Source: Parabacteroides sp. FAFU027
GTDB taxonomy: Bacteria > Bacteroidota > Bacteroidia > Bacteroidales > UBA7332
Assembly: GCF_022808675.1 (NCBI RefSeq)
Contig: NZ_JAKZKV010000006.1
Coordinates: 1 to 64,000, forward strand
DNA: 64,000 nucleotides
Direction of reading: 5' to 3'
Shown here: positions 17,924 to 27,244 of the stretch, one piece after another
Layout of the letters: the number at the start of each line of letters is the position of its first letter
How positions within the stretch are numbered: the stretch's first letter is position 1
The notes under the pieces: model-generated
The model's database searches: none
What the model saw: only the letters and a program-made list of their open reading frames with translations
Told to the model about the DNA's origin: nothing
Translations under genes and position numbers: made by a program

Positions 17924-20206
17924 TTAATGCACAACCATAATCTTTGTGACAACACCGTCAATACCGCTGCTTGTCTCAGCATACACCAGGTAAACACCAG
18001 TCGCTACACGTTCACCGGAGCGGTTTCTTCCGTTCCAGGTAATCTGACCACCTTCTGAAATACCTTCGAAAACGGAATTCCCGTTAATATCCGTAATTCT
18101 GACGGTAGATTTATATTTCAATCCGGTGATGGTAATCAGGCCTTCGTATTCAGGTTTAACCGGATTGGGGAAAGCATATACATCCGAGTATTTTGTACTG
18201 GCAGTAGTCGCATCGCTACGATAGGAGATCAGCCCTTTGTCTGTACCGAAGAAAACTTCTCCGGTTGTTGGGTGAATGGCAATCGACAAAATCTTATCGG
18301 ATAAAAGCGGACTATTGGCAGCCGTAAAGTGATGGATGGTTTGCAGTCCGTTTTCACTCACCAGATATACACCGTTTGAGGCAGTTCCAATCCACTTTCG
18401 GTTGCCACCGTCAACAGCGATAGCTGTTACCGAGACACCGTCAAGCAGGTAGTCTGCCAGGTCGGTACCGTCATTTCTCGGGATTTTAATCCTTGACGCG
18501 GTGAAGTCGCTATTGAATATCTTAGCAGGGGAGTTTAATACAATAGGACCAATATCTGTTCCGATCCAGATGGCACCTTTTTTATCTTCAGCAATACAAC
18601 CAAAACTACCCGGCGTAAAGGTTTTTAATTCAGAATTGTCGTAATAATTAAATGATTCGTAATAGATGCTTTGGTCATCGTTCGTATTTGAAATTGTCGT
18701 TTTAGGGTCGAAAACAAATACCCGGGTGCCGGAGCGTACGTTCAGTGCCCAAAAATATCCACGTTTATCACGGAACAAAGTCTGTACATTCGATTTATTA
18801 GCTATATCCGGATAGAATAGATTTACCCATGTTCCCTCTTTAGTCAGCACTTTTACTACATTCGTAATTCCTGAATTTGTTACAAATAGATTCCCATTAG
18901 CATCATAGCTTAATCCTCCGATTCTTATGTAGTGGGGATTGTCTGGGAAAATAGATTCCATGTTGCTATTGGCGTTACTAAGTAGCTTTAAGAATTTTCC
19001 ATCCTTAAATTCATAAACACCTTCTCCCCATGAAGAGACAAGATAGTGATTCTCAAGATTTGGATCTTCAACAACATCCATAAAGTCCCGGGCTCCATAC
19101 TGTACATCAATATTATCAGTATTGAAATAAGACCACTGGTTGTCTTTAAAGATCATGAATATCCCTTTGGTATTGTATCTGTCAGCCCAGGCTCCACCGC
19201 CCACAACTAATAATTTATCACCGCTGAAATACATTTTATAAGGGCTGTTTGCAAGCGGACCACCTGGTTTAATCCCATTAGTCTCAATGATGTAATTATC
19301 TGATTGTTTGACTATCTGATTGATACCGTTATTGTAAGAGGCAATCCATGCATTTTGTGATGCTTCTAAAGATGAGACATCATATACATTGGTGGCATTA
19401 ACGACCTTAAACTGATCAAAGCTTTCAAAAAATACGATCTGAGATGGCCCGTATCCAATCAGTTTGCTATTAACCGGAATAATATTTGTAAGATATTCTG
19501 TTGCTATAGTCAATGTAAAAGCTCCATTTACTAGTTTGTAAATACCTTCAGTTGGTTTTAAAGCGATAAGATATCCCTGAAAGATCTCGAATTTTTTGAA
19601 GTCCTTCGAAGATATTAATGTCCAGTTATTTATGTCTGATAGATTTGAATTTGCACTCGCCTTGTAAACGCCATCTGTACTTGCAATATAGATTTGACTA
19701 TCAGATATTGCTGTGGACAGTACCTTTTTGTTGAAGGTATACGATTCCTTGACTTCATTCTTCATAAGGTCGATGACTGATACTCCATAGCCGCATGAAA
19801 TATAAGCCTTTGAACCAATAAATTTTATTTCGTTTACGGTCTTGTCTGTTGCCAGATTTTTCTTGTAGATATCCGGAATATTGATGATATCGCCATTGTC
19901 TTTTAAGATATCAATGTTTGCATTGTCATAAACGATTAACAGCAGTTTATTGGATACGCTGTAACTTATGAGGGAAACTTTCGTGTCATTTAATCCGCTG
20001 AGTTTATCATAGCGTTCGATGCCATTATCTGTCTTGTCATAAGCAAATAAAGCGCCATCTGAGACTCCATAGACCTTCTCAGGTGTTTCTTCCACTTGTG
20101 TTACATAAGAGTAAGCCAAATGAGTTCTCCATTTTCCGACAGCAATCTGAGCAAAGAGACCGAAAGTAGAAAGGATAAAGAGAGTAATAAGAATGAGCTT
20201 CTTCAT
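17924..20206 (-). CDS. porZ: PorZ-like T9SS surface protein, beta-propellers plus sorting-type C-terminal domain
   Basis: A 760-residue exported protein with a signal peptide (1-19, ending LFAQ). The mature protein opens with IAVGKWRTHLAYSYVTQV and continues through two beta-propellers built of WD-like units (GVYKASANSN, GNRKWIGTASNGVY, GEVFFGTDKGLIS). It ends with a type A T9SS C-terminal domain of about 80 residues (PNPVKPEYEG ... VATGVYLVYAE). Domain order and length match P. gingivalis PorZ, which delivers anionic LPS to the attachment complex that anchors T9SS cargo. It is the last gene of the lamin-tail protein-rdgB-porZ run, 22 bp after rdgB. Confidence 0.85.
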   Translation of the reverse strand: MKKLILITLFILSTFGLFAQIAVGKWRTHLAYSYVTQVEETPEKVYGVSDGALFAYDKTDNGIERYDKLSGLNDTKVSLISYSVSNKLLLIVYDNANIDILKDNGDIINIPDIYKKNLATDKTVNEIKFIGSKAYISCGYGVSVIDLMKNEVKESYTFNKKVLSTAISDSQIYIASTDGVYKASANSNLSDINNWTLISSKDFKKFEIFQGYLIALKPTEGIYKLVNGAFTLTIATEYLTNIIPVNSKLIGYGPSQIVFFESFDQFKVVNATNVYDVSSLEASQNAWIASYNNGINQIVKQSDNYIIETNGIKPGGPLANSPYKMYFSGDKLLVVGGGAWADRYNTKGIFMIFKDNQWSYFNTDNIDVQYGARDFMDVVEDPNLENHYLVSSWGEGVYEFKDGKFLKLLSNANSNMESIFPDNPHYIRIGGLSYDANGNLFVTNSGITNVVKVLTKEGTWVNLFYPDIANKSNVQTLFRDKRGYFWALNVRSGTRVFVFDPKTTISNTNDDQSIYYESFNYYDNSELKTFTPGSFGCIAEDKKGAIWIGTDIGPIVLNSPAKIFNSDFTASRIKIPRNDGTDLADYLLDGVSVTAIAVDGGNRKWIGTASNGVYLVSENGLQTIHHFTAANSPLLSDKILSIAIHPTTGEVFFGTDKGLISYRSDATTASTKYSDVYAFPNPVKPEYEGLITITGLKYKSTVRITDINGNSVFEGISEGGQITWNGRNRSGERVATGVYLVYAETSSGIDGVVTKIMVVH

Positions 20207-20228
20207 TTTCTGAAAAGATTTAAGTCCT

Positions 20229-20804
20229 TTATCTGGAAAGAAATTCGATTAGTTTCTGTACAGCTCTTCCACGGTGGCTGATGCTGTTTTTCTCGTTGGA
20301 AGAGAGCTCGGCAAAGGTGCAGTCATATCCTTCGGGACGGAAAATGGGGTCGTAGCCGAAACCTCCGTTTCCGAAAGCCGTTTCGGTAATGTCGCCTGTA
20401 ACAATGCCTTCAAACAGATGCTCCTGTCCATCCAGAATAAGAGCTATTACCGTTCTGAACCGGGCCTGACGCTCTGATTCTCCATTCAGTTCGGTCAGCA
20501 CTTTGCGCATATTGTCCTGAGCATCCTTTTGCTCTCCGGCATAGCGTGCCGAAATCACTCCGGGAGCGTTGTTTAACGCTTTTATCTCCAATCCGGTGTC
20601 ATCGGCAAAGCAGTTGTAACCGTATTTCTCTTTGACAAAACGGGCTTTCAGCAAGGCATTTCCTTCCAGTGTATCAGCAGTCTCCGGGATATCTTCGAAG
20701 CAGTTGATGTCGTTGAGGCTCAGGATTTCTACTTTTCCTTCGAGGATGGACGAAACTTCTTCCAGTTTATGTTGATTATTGGTTGCAAAAACGATTTTAC
20801 TCAT
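20229..20804 (-). CDS. rdgB: Non-canonical purine NTP pyrophosphatase (RdgB/HAM1)
   Basis: A 191-residue cytoplasmic enzyme that hydrolyses ITP, dITP and XTP to the monophosphate and so keeps deaminated purines out of nucleic acids. Motifs are [12 protein letters not shown] near 5-16, FADDTGLEI near 66-74 and SHRGRA near 176-181. The length is typical. It is encoded 22 bp before porZ. A minus-strand box TATTTTTG (20852-20845) lies 41 bp upstream and could drive rdgB-porZ. Confidence 0.95.
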   Translation of the reverse strand: MSKIVFATNNQHKLEEVSSILEGKVEILSLNDINCFEDIPETADTLEGNALLKARFVKEKYGYNCFADDTGLEIKALNNAPGVISARYAGEQKDAQDNMRKVLTELNGESERQARFRTVIALILDGQEHLFEGIVTGDITETAFGNGGFGYDPIFRPEGYDCTFAELSSNEKNSISHRGRAVQKLIEFLSR

Positions 20805-20844
20805 CTATAACGGAATTGTGCATGGAAAATTTAATACAATCAGG

Positions 20845-20852
20845 CAAAAATA
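20845..20852 (-). promoter_or_regulatory. Candidate -7 box before rdgB-porZ (TATTTTTG)
   Basis: Fits TAnnTTTG on the minus strand, about 41 bp before the rdgB start and outside the preceding gene. Confidence 0.4.
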
Positions 20853-20909
20853 GTATTTTTTCGGCCAAACGATTGCGGCAAATCCCTTTCTTGCAAACTA
20901 TTAACAATA

Positions 20910-22625
20910 TCAATTCCCGACTACAACCGGGATTTTCAATCTTACGGGCGCTTTGTCTCTCTTGTAGTATTCGATAAAGAGGATGTAAATGCCCGGTTTC
21001 ACCAATTGGTGACTGGTGTCAGTAGCGTCCCAGTCTAATATCCCTTCACTTCCCAGAATGGTGTTGGAGGCAATTGCATTAATAAGTCGTCCGGAACGGT
21101 CATAAATGCGAATATTGGCTGTAAAACCCTCTTCATCCAGTTTGTAATTGATGCGTAACACATCCTCCTTGCCGTTATTGTCCGGAGTGACCGTTTCGCT
21201 TTCGAGCCAGAAGCCTTTCTTTTCCGAATCGGAAGCCAGGTATTGCTGTGAATTTTGATAACCGGGGGTGCCGTATCCGGAAGTAGAAGAGGCCGATTGC
21301 CAGTTGGTCACATCGTTTGTGGGTTTGTTCGGATGAATCCGTTCCAAAGCGACACCTTCCGGGTCTTTTATGAACGGATGGTGCATTTTCTCCGAATAAG
21401 AAAATCCATCAATAACCGTTCCGGCGGCATTTACCAGTTGGACATTCCCTGCATCATCCGGAAAGGAGGGCATGGTGGCCAATTCATCGAAAAGAGCCGT
21501 TGCCTTGCATTCGTAGAATGAGCAAACTGCACTCTTGTCCGTGGTCAGCACGATGTATTCGTTGGGAAAAAACGGCATGATATTAGTCGCTAACCGGATG
21601 CCGGCCTGAAGTGTACCGTCTGATTTCCGGGAAGTGATTTGAAGCTTCGACAAGTCAATGATTCGATTGCTCCGATTGTATATTTCCACATAATCAGCGC
21701 CTGAAGGTTTGGGATTGAAGAGAATTTCATTGATGATAACATCGCCAATCTCAAGGGAGTCGGGAATGGCTAAGCGGATGCTTCTGTTTCCCGTCAATTT
21801 ATTCCCTGAGATGCAGGTAATGGAAGACGCTAACTCAAAAGAGAGGATGTCTCCGTGTTTGATTGAGTCAGATAAGGTCAACGTTGCGGACGATGGTACG
21901 GGCGATGATAAGTCAATCTTTTGGATAGCATTATTGCCGGTAACGATTGTGTAATTCGATGGGTTGGTCACACTTTCGCGATTCATCGCTTTGGAGAATT
22001 GGACAAGCACTGTGTTTGGACTTGACAATGAGTTCAGAGTGATGACCGGCGCTTCGGTGTCCGGATTGTCGGCTGCGATGCTGTTCCTTGTACCCGGAGT
22101 TCCTCCTTTCAGGCTTTGTGACGCCCGCCAGTTGTTAGGCGAACCGCTCAGGTTGCGCGTGTCGATACATTCGAGTGAAAAACCTCCATTCGCCCGGAAA
22201 TCGTCCCTGTACCACTGGTCTGAGTAGTCGGCAAATGAGGTGACGACACCTTGTGGAGATTCCAGGGAAAGGAGTTTGCCCGTGTTGGCTAAAATGGGAA
22301 ACGAGGTGACGCCGAGCTTATTTGTTGTCGCAGGAAACAGAGAAACCTTCGTGGTGGAGCAGAGTATCACGCCTGAATCGGGCGGTAAGGCATAAGCGGC
22401 CAGCGTATATTTCTTATCCCCGTAACAGAAGCGCCAACCTTGAATATTGATTGTTTCGGTACTGTTATTGTGTAATTCGACATACTCAACATTTGGAAGA
22501 CCGATTTCACCGGATGGATTAGCCATGATTTCGGAGATGATAACTTCTCCGGATTTAGCGTTGTTTGTTTGCGCAAAGCTGACAAAATGTAAGCAAAGCA
22601 GGAGGGTAATAACAATATTTCTCAT
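20910..22625 (-). CDS. Secreted lamin-tail-domain protein with C-terminal FlgD-like Ig fold
   Basis: A 571-residue protein with a signal peptide (1-18, ending SFAQ). A first lamin-tail domain (about 25-165; EVIISEIMANPSGE, EYVELHNNSTETINIQGW) is followed by a bacterial Ig-like segment (about 190-290) with NTVLVQFSKAMNRESVTNPSNY. A second lamin-tail domain comes next (about 293-460; VIINEILFNPKPSGADYVEIYN). The C-terminal FlgD-like domain (about 480-571; IRIYDRSGRLI, KPGIYILFIEYY) resembles those of surface-attached Bacteroidetes proteins. The exact role is unknown. It heads the rdgB-porZ run, so it may be a T9SS-related surface protein. Confidence 0.8.
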   Translation of the reverse strand: MRNIVITLLLCLHFVSFAQTNNAKSGEVIISEIMANPSGEIGLPNVEYVELHNNSTETINIQGWRFCYGDKKYTLAAYALPPDSGVILCSTTKVSLFPATTNKLGVTSFPILANTGKLLSLESPQGVVTSFADYSDQWYRDDFRANGGFSLECIDTRNLSGSPNNWRASQSLKGGTPGTRNSIAADNPDTEAPVITLNSLSSPNTVLVQFSKAMNRESVTNPSNYTIVTGNNAIQKIDLSSPVPSSATLTLSDSIKHGDILSFELASSITCISGNKLTGNRSIRLAIPDSLEIGDVIINEILFNPKPSGADYVEIYNRSNRIIDLSKLQITSRKSDGTLQAGIRLATNIMPFFPNEYIVLTTDKSAVCSFYECKATALFDELATMPSFPDDAGNVQLVNAAGTVIDGFSYSEKMHHPFIKDPEGVALERIHPNKPTNDVTNWQSASSTSGYGTPGYQNSQQYLASDSEKKGFWLESETVTPDNNGKEDVLRINYKLDEEGFTANIRIYDRSGRLINAIASNTILGSEGILDWDATDTSHQLVKPGIYILFIEYYKRDKAPVRLKIPVVVGN

Positions 22626-22861
22626 CGTTGTGTGGATATTATCGTTGAAAAAGTCGTATTTTTGTAGCCAATTTGCGGAGAATCCGAGAGTTAACTCCGC
22701 TAATCGAAGCTAAATTTAAGGTATTTTCAAATAAGGAGCAAGAAGTAACCATTAAATATTCACGATTTAAAATGAAGCGGACAAGTCGGGGCGTTCGATA
22801 ACGGAGAATGTTCATGTGTGCAAGCTTCATCTGTCGTAAAAACAAACATAATTTATTAACA

Positions 22862-23869
22862 ATGAAAGTAGCTATTGTAGGCGCAAGCGGTGCGGTTGGA
22901 CAAGAGTTCCTTCGCGTACTTGAAGAGAGAAATTTCCCTATGGATGAGTTGGTATTGTTCGGTTCTGCACGTAGCGCAGGTACCAAGTACACTTTCCGTG
23001 GTAAGGAAATCGAGGTAAAACTTCTTCAGCACAATGATGACTTCAAGGGTATTGATATTGCCTTTACATCTGCCGGCGCCGGCACTTCAAAAGAATTTGA
23101 AAAGACAATCACTAAATACGGAGCTGTAATGATTGACAACTCCAGTGCCTTCCGCATGGACACCGATGTACCTTTGGTAGTGCCTGAAGTAAACGGCGAA
23201 GACGGTAAAGTCCGGCCTCGTGGCGTGATTGCCAACCCTAACTGTACAACCATCCAGATGGTGGTGGCATTGAAAGCAATCGAGCAACTTTCTCACATCA
23301 AAACCGTTCACGTATCTACTTACCAGGCGGCTTCAGGTGCAGGTGCTGCTGCGATGGACGAGTTGGTGGAGCAATACTCCCAGCTGGTTCGCAAAGAAGA
23401 ACCGACTGTTGATAAATTTGCTTACCAGTTGGCTTACAACGTGATCCCTCAGGTGGATGTTTTCACTGAAAACGGCTACACCAAAGAGGAGATGAAGATG
23501 TACAACGAGACCCGTAAAATCATGCACTCCGACATCAAGGTAAGCGCAACCTGCGTACGTGTACCGGTGATGCGTGCTCACTCTGAGTCTATCTGGATTG
23601 AGACAGAGCGTCCGGTTTCTGTAGAAGAGGCCCGCGAAGCTTTCTCAAAAGCTGACGGTGTTGTATTGATGGACGATACTGCAAATAAAGTTTATCCGAT
23701 GCCGTTGTTCCTGGCCGGTGAAGACCCCGTTTACGTAGGCCGTATCCGCAAAGACCTGACCAACGAAAACGGATTGAGCTTCTGGGCAGTGAGCGACCAG
23801 ATCAAAAAAGGAGCTGCATTGAATGCCGTTCAGATTGCAGAATACCTGATCAAAGAAAACGCGCTATAA
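22862..23869 (+). CDS. asd: Aspartate-semialdehyde dehydrogenase
   Basis: A 335-residue enzyme that reduces beta-aspartyl phosphate with NADPH, feeding lysine, diaminopimelate, methionine and threonine synthesis. The NADP-binding motif [10 protein letters not shown] is at 7-16, the active-site Cys128 in NPNCTTIQ, and the catalytic His in [13 protein letters not shown] near 235. I chose the ATG at 22862 because [10 protein letters not shown] is the family start; an ATG at 22808 would add 18 unmatched residues. The last 60 bp or so and the terminator are duplicated at 26112-26246, on the far side of a two-gene cassette. Confidence 0.96.
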   Translation: MKVAIVGASGAVGQEFLRVLEERNFPMDELVLFGSARSAGTKYTFRGKEIEVKLLQHNDDFKGIDIAFTSAGAGTSKEFEKTITKYGAVMIDNSSAFRMDTDVPLVVPEVNGEDGKVRPRGVIANPNCTTIQMVVALKAIEQLSHIKTVHVSTYQAASGAGAAAMDELVEQYSQLVRKEEPTVDKFAYQLAYNVIPQVDVFTENGYTKEEMKMYNETRKIMHSDIKVSATCVRVPVMRAHSESIWIETERPVSVEEAREAFSKADGVVLMDDTANKVYPMPLFLAGEDPVYVGRIRKDLTNENGLSFWAVSDQIKKGAALNAVQIAEYLIKENAL

Positions 23870-23932
23870 TTATTATCCGAATTATACTGAAAAGGGCAAG
23901 CCGACGTGATGTTGGTTTGCCCTTTGTTTTTC
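23802..23932. repeat. Direct repeat, left copy: asd 3' end and terminator
   Basis: From the last 22 codons of asd through its terminator. It matches 26112-26246 with roughly six substitutions and a few indels. The two copies flank the GT-C/GT2 cassette, like the att-site duplication left by an integrating element or the scar of a tandem duplication. Confidence 0.9.
23890..23932. terminator. Terminator of asd
   Basis: AAAGGGCAAGCC pairs with GGTTTGCCCTTT (one G-U) around an 11-nt loop and is followed by GTTTTT. An almost identical copy lies at 26202-26246. Confidence 0.85.
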
Positions 23933-25076
23933 AGTTCTTACCCACAACAGCGTATTTTGACACGATAAGAGCCAGGCAATATGGAAAGCAGAGTGTAAAA
24001 TAAGAAATGTCAATCACACGGTCTTCAAAAATAGTCCCGTAAGCATTTCTGGAAATGATCAATGCTATTTCAGAGAGTAATATAAACAGGAAAACAAAGA
24101 GAGAAAGCAGAGCTAATAGTTCTTTGTAGTTTTTCCAATAGTAAGAGAAAAGAATGCCCATCGCGATCATAAACAAAAGGATGTAGCGGTTTCCTACGCT
24201 TGTTTGTGACATAAACGGATTTCGTGAAAGAAAAGCTGTCGCATTACCTCCCCAAAAGAAAAATGGAAGAAATGCAACTGCGACCACCGCAAATGAAACA
24301 GCGATAAATAGAGTCTTCTTTTTCCAGCTTGCCTCCCAGAAATCACGGAAATAGTAAATCGCTAATGGCAATACCGCTGAGAGTCTTGTTGCTGCAATAA
24401 GACCTGTGCCGATTGCATTAAGCAGAGTATTTGATTGAAGTGTGTGGTGTCGTTTGGTCGTCCAGAGGATAAAACCAAAGACCAACAAGGCATTGCTTAA
24501 AGAGTCACTTCTCACCGATACCTCCCACCAATAAGCAGGGGAAATAGCCAATAACAGTACGAAAAGCAAGAGTGATTTATATGATTCAAAGAAATAGTAG
24601 AGAAGCACTGCCGTCCCCAACAAGAAGAAAATAAGATTGAGCCCAACATCTTTCATCAGGTAAAAAGGAAGATTGATGAGATACCAGACGGGAAAGGGTG
24701 ACGGAAAGTTTGTTTCGCAGAGATGAGTATGCGCTGCATAAGGGTATTGCCCTTTGAAGAGATGATCAAGAAAAAAAGAGACAGCCGACCAACGATCGAC
24801 ATTAACCGAATAGGGATCAATCTTTATTAAGAGTGTTCCAATACCGGTTGTCATAATGGCTAATAGGATATAGGTAGCAGGTTTTAGTAATCTTTGGTAG
24901 CTATTTCTTCTTACTACCAAGTCATATATATAGATGCCTGAAATGATAACTGAACAATATGCCAGTATGACTAACCACGAATAAGAAGTTACCCTGGAAA
25001 AGTATTTGGCAATAAAAAGAGAGTTGACAAAGAGATAAAGGCCCAGATGTAACGAGCGGGATGTAATAATATTCAT
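23931..25076 (-). CDS. Polytopic membrane protein, probable GT-C-type glycosyltransferase
   Basis: A 381-residue protein with about ten membrane helices. The large loop after the third helix holds VDRWSAVSFFLDHLFKGQYPY, the kind of acidic/aromatic loop seen in polyprenyl-phosphate-sugar-dependent GT-C enzymes (GT87/GT39-like). I cannot assign a family number. It starts 9 bp after the GT2 gene upstream, so the GT2 probably makes a polyprenyl-phosphate sugar that this protein transfers. Its stop lies inside the left copy of the asd-end repeat. Sequence and placement suggest an acquired surface-glycan modification cassette. Confidence 0.65.
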   Translation of the reverse strand: MNIITSRSLHLGLYLFVNSLFIAKYFSRVTSYSWLVILAYCSVIISGIYIYDLVVRRNSYQRLLKPATYILLAIMTTGIGTLLIKIDPYSVNVDRWSAVSFFLDHLFKGQYPYAAHTHLCETNFPSPFPVWYLINLPFYLMKDVGLNLIFFLLGTAVLLYYFFESYKSLLLFVLLLAISPAYWWEVSVRSDSLSNALLVFGFILWTTKRHHTLQSNTLLNAIGTGLIAATRLSAVLPLAIYYFRDFWEASWKKKTLFIAVSFAVVAVAFLPFFFWGGNATAFLSRNPFMSQTSVGNRYILLFMIAMGILFSYYWKNYKELLALLSLFVFLFILLSEIALIISRNAYGTIFEDRVIDISYFTLCFPYCLALIVSKYAVVGKN

Positions 25077-25085
25077 GCGATACGG

Positions 25086-26021
25086 TTAAGCTTTCTGATT
25101 TTCACTGTGTTCGAAATTCTTCTCCTGGTCTATAAGATAAAGAGGCCATTTCTTCTGTTCATCAAACAGATAACCCACGTATTCTCCGATGACTCCGAGA
25201 ATAAAAAACTGGATACTAATCATAAGTCCCAGGAAAACAACTATAGTGGTATAGCCCGGAGTCGGTTTGTCTATGAAATTCATGACCAGGCTGTATATCG
25301 CCAGTACGATGCTGAAAAAAGCCGAAATCAGTCCAAGATATATCCCCAGTCGCAATGGCAGTTTCGATAGCGTGGCGATGGCTACAAAGGAGAGAGAAAA
25401 AAGCTTGCGCAGAGAATATTTGCTTTCTCCTGCGGCACGGTCAGGGGCATGAAAAGCAATCGTGGTTTTGCGGAATCCCATCACCTGGATAAAGCCGCGG
25501 AGAAAACGTCCCCTTTGGCGAAACTCTCGACGTAGGATTTCTGCTACCCGCTTGGATACCAGGAAAAAATCAGAAGCGTTGGGCTCAATCGTGCAGGGAG
25601 ATACTTTATTGATAAACCAGTAGAAGAGTGATGATTTAAGGGAACTCTTTTGATTGGAACGTACCATGTTTATAATATCCACGCCTTCGTTGCAATAGGT
25701 CTCAAACATCTTCGGCAGATACTGCGGCGGATGTTGCAGATCGGCATCCATGCACACTACTGCATCACCAGTCGAGTAATCAAGTCCGGCAATCATGGCT
25801 GCCTCATGACCAAAATTTCGGGAAAAGAGGATTGATTTTACCTTCGGATTTTGCGGAAGAATACTATCGATGAACTGCTGCGAAGCATCACTGCTGCCAT
25901 CGTTGACAAAGATCAGCTCGTAATCGGGAAGCTGACTTCCGGCTATCTTCATTATTTCATCGTAAAATAATTGAATGACCTGTTCTTCATTGTAAACAGA
26001 GACGACTATTGATAATTTCAT
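25086..26021 (-). CDS. GT2 glycosyltransferase, GtrB/DPM1-like
   Basis: A 311-residue membrane-anchored GT-A enzyme. The N-terminal catalytic domain has SVYNEEQVI at 8-16, FVNDGSSDASQ at 38-48 and the metal-binding DADLQHPP at 92-99. SRNFGHEAAMIAGLDYS is near 67-83. Two C-terminal membrane helices (about 225-250 and 262-288) follow. The family transfers a sugar from a nucleotide donor to polyprenyl phosphate on the cytoplasmic side. It is paired with the GT-C-like gene downstream. A second GtrB-like gene at 36354 shares the motifs but is clearly diverged. Confidence 0.88.
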   Translation of the reverse strand: MKLSIVVSVYNEEQVIQLFYDEIMKIAGSQLPDYELIFVNDGSSDASQQFIDSILPQNPKVKSILFSRNFGHEAAMIAGLDYSTGDAVVCMDADLQHPPQYLPKMFETYCNEGVDIINMVRSNQKSSLKSSLFYWFINKVSPCTIEPNASDFFLVSKRVAEILRREFRQRGRFLRGFIQVMGFRKTTIAFHAPDRAAGESKYSLRKLFSLSFVAIATLSKLPLRLGIYLGLISAFFSIVLAIYSLVMNFIDKPTPGYTTIVVFLGLMISIQFFILGVIGEYVGYLFDEQKKWPLYLIDQEKNFEHSENQKA

Positions 26022-26067
26022 TATCTGCGGTTATATAGGAGGAGTCCCCCTCATATTCATTTGTATG

Positions 26068-26075
26068 CAAATGTA
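26068..26075 (-). promoter_or_regulatory. Candidate -7 box for the GT2/GT-C cassette (TACATTTG)
   Basis: Fits TAnnTTTG on the minus strand, 47 bp before the GT2 start. The cassette would thus carry its own promoter. Confidence 0.45.
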
Positions 26076-26111
26076 ATAAATTGAATTAAGATTGGGATAA
26101 GAAAGGTTCCC

Positions 26112-26246
26112 TCAAAGAAAAGGAGCCGCATTGAATGCTGTTCAGATTGCAGAATACCTGATCAAAGAAAAACACGCTATAAATATTATCCGAATTATAC
26201 TGAAAAGGGCAAGCCGACGTAATGTTGGTTTGCCCTTTGTTTTTTC
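26112..26246. repeat. Direct repeat, right copy: orphan asd 3' end and terminator
   Basis: An orphan copy of the final codons of asd, its stop region and terminator. Several third-position changes (GAGCTG to GAGCCG, GCCGTT to GCTGTT) and an indel of two bases before the stop mark it as old. No asd coding sequence precedes it. Confidence 0.9.
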
Positions 26247-26252
26247 ATTATT

Positions 26253-26279
26253 CATCGGATGACTCCAAGTCATCCGATG
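26253..26279. repeat. Perfect 12-bp hairpin
   Basis: CATCGGATGACT pairs with AGTCATCCGATG around CCA. It stands just after the orphan asd terminator and has no T-run. Confidence 0.7.
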
Positions 26280-26413
26280 AACAACGTAAATCAGATAACA
26301 ATAATCGAATTTGGTACGCAAAAAGTCGGTGGTACCGTCGGAGGTAAACTTTTACTAAGAGAATCAGTTTGCCTTTCATCGACCTTTATTCCTGGTTCTT
26401 TCTGGGATTATTA

Positions 26414-26561
26414 TAGGTTGACTTTATATTTCGATAGATGTAAATTAGTGAAAATACAGTTATAACACAGTGATATAATAGTCCTTTTAAAGAGTATTTT
26501 ATCACTATAATATCTCTATTTTACCACTATGTTATGTCTATGTTATTATAAAGTCAACCTA
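26414..26561. mobile_element. 148-bp MITE-like element
   Basis: Bounded by perfect 15-bp inverted repeats TAGGTTGACTTTATA and TATAAAGTCAACCTA. The interior is very AT-rich, with internal near-repeats of TTATCACTATAAT type, and contains no gene. Size and ends fit a non-autonomous miniature transposable element. No target duplication is obvious. Confidence 0.6.
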
Positions 26562-26643
26562 AAGTGAAAATATAGACAACCTATACGAAAAGATACCTTA
26601 TTCGGGATATTGTTTGGAGATTTTCCTGTTAGCTTCTACAACC

Positions 26644-26731
26644 TATGAATGGAAGTTTATTTATAAGCAGAACGGTTCGTGTGCAGCGGTTTCCAACCGC
26701 TGATTAATCGGGACAGTTTATGGAACGGAGT
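26644..26731. repeat. 88-bp imperfect direct repeat, copy 1
   Basis: Starts TATGAATGGAAGTTTATTTA and contains GGTTTCCAACCGCTGATTAA. It matches 26859-26946, with about 15 differences. Confidence 0.75.
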
Positions 26732-26858
26732 CAGTACTTTCTGAAAGATAACTTTGTCAGCAGAGGGAGTGAAGTACTATTCCTGAGGATAGAGAGCTAT
26801 AATGCGGTTACATCCCGATAGCTATCGCGGACGCATCACCTGTAGGCTCCTGCAAGAT

Positions 26859-26946
26859 TATGAATAGAAGTTTAATTATTAGTAGAGAGCATCGGGTGCA
26901 GTGGTTTTTAACCGCTGATTAATCGGGGCAGTTTATGGGACAGTGT
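26859..26946. repeat. 88-bp imperfect direct repeat, copy 2
   Basis: Starts TATGAATAGAAGTTTAATTA and contains GGTTTTTAACCGCTGATTAA. The two copies are 127 bp apart. Confidence 0.75.
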
Positions 26947-26983
26947 ATGTATCCGGGGTGGGTATTTTAATACCTATTCATTA

Positions 26984-27244
26984 TCATCCCAACACCTCAT
27001 CCATCAATTGTTTTACCTCGTCTTTGTAGATTCCGCCCTCGTGGAGTTTCTTTTCCCCCAGGTAAAAGGTCGGTACATACCAGTAATCGTGGGCATCAGC
27101 GCGTTCCACTTCCACCAGTTCATCGACGATATCAAAGTGGATATCGTTGTATTTCGGTTCAATCTGTTTCCATTCGTGGATGTACTTCAGGGCCATCTTA
27201 CAGAAGGGACATTGGTACTGAACGAAGAGGGTGACGGTTTTCAT
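26984..27244 (-). CDS. Small glutaredoxin/thioredoxin-fold protein
   Basis: An 86-residue protein with a CPFC redox motif at 12-15 (FVQYQCPFCKMA), the cis-proline region YVPTFYLGEKK near 54-64 and a C-terminal helix. It resembles glutaredoxin-like thiol-disulphide oxidoreductases. I chose the start at 27244 because an upstream in-frame ATG at 27310 adds 22 residues with no fold. It is the last gene before the repeat-rich region and lies about 130 bp after argF'. The substrate is unknown. Confidence 0.8.
   Translation of the reverse strand: MKTVTLFVQYQCPFCKMALKYIHEWKQIEPKYNDIHFDIVDELVEVERADAHDYWYVPTFYLGEKKLHEGGIYKDEVKQLMDEVLG

Larger units (their letters stand above)
26022..26983. other. 962-bp repeat-rich intergenic region
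   Basis: Holds the promoter box of the cassette (26068), the right copy of the asd-end repeat (26112-26246), a perfect 12-bp hairpin (26253-26279), a 148-bp element with 15-bp inverted ends (26414-26561) and two 88-bp imperfect direct repeats (26644 and 26859). No gene is convincing. Confidence 0.75.

Noticed and set aside
26259-26465. 68-codon frame after the orphan asd end
   Set aside because: It starts inside a hairpin and reads into the MITE-like element.
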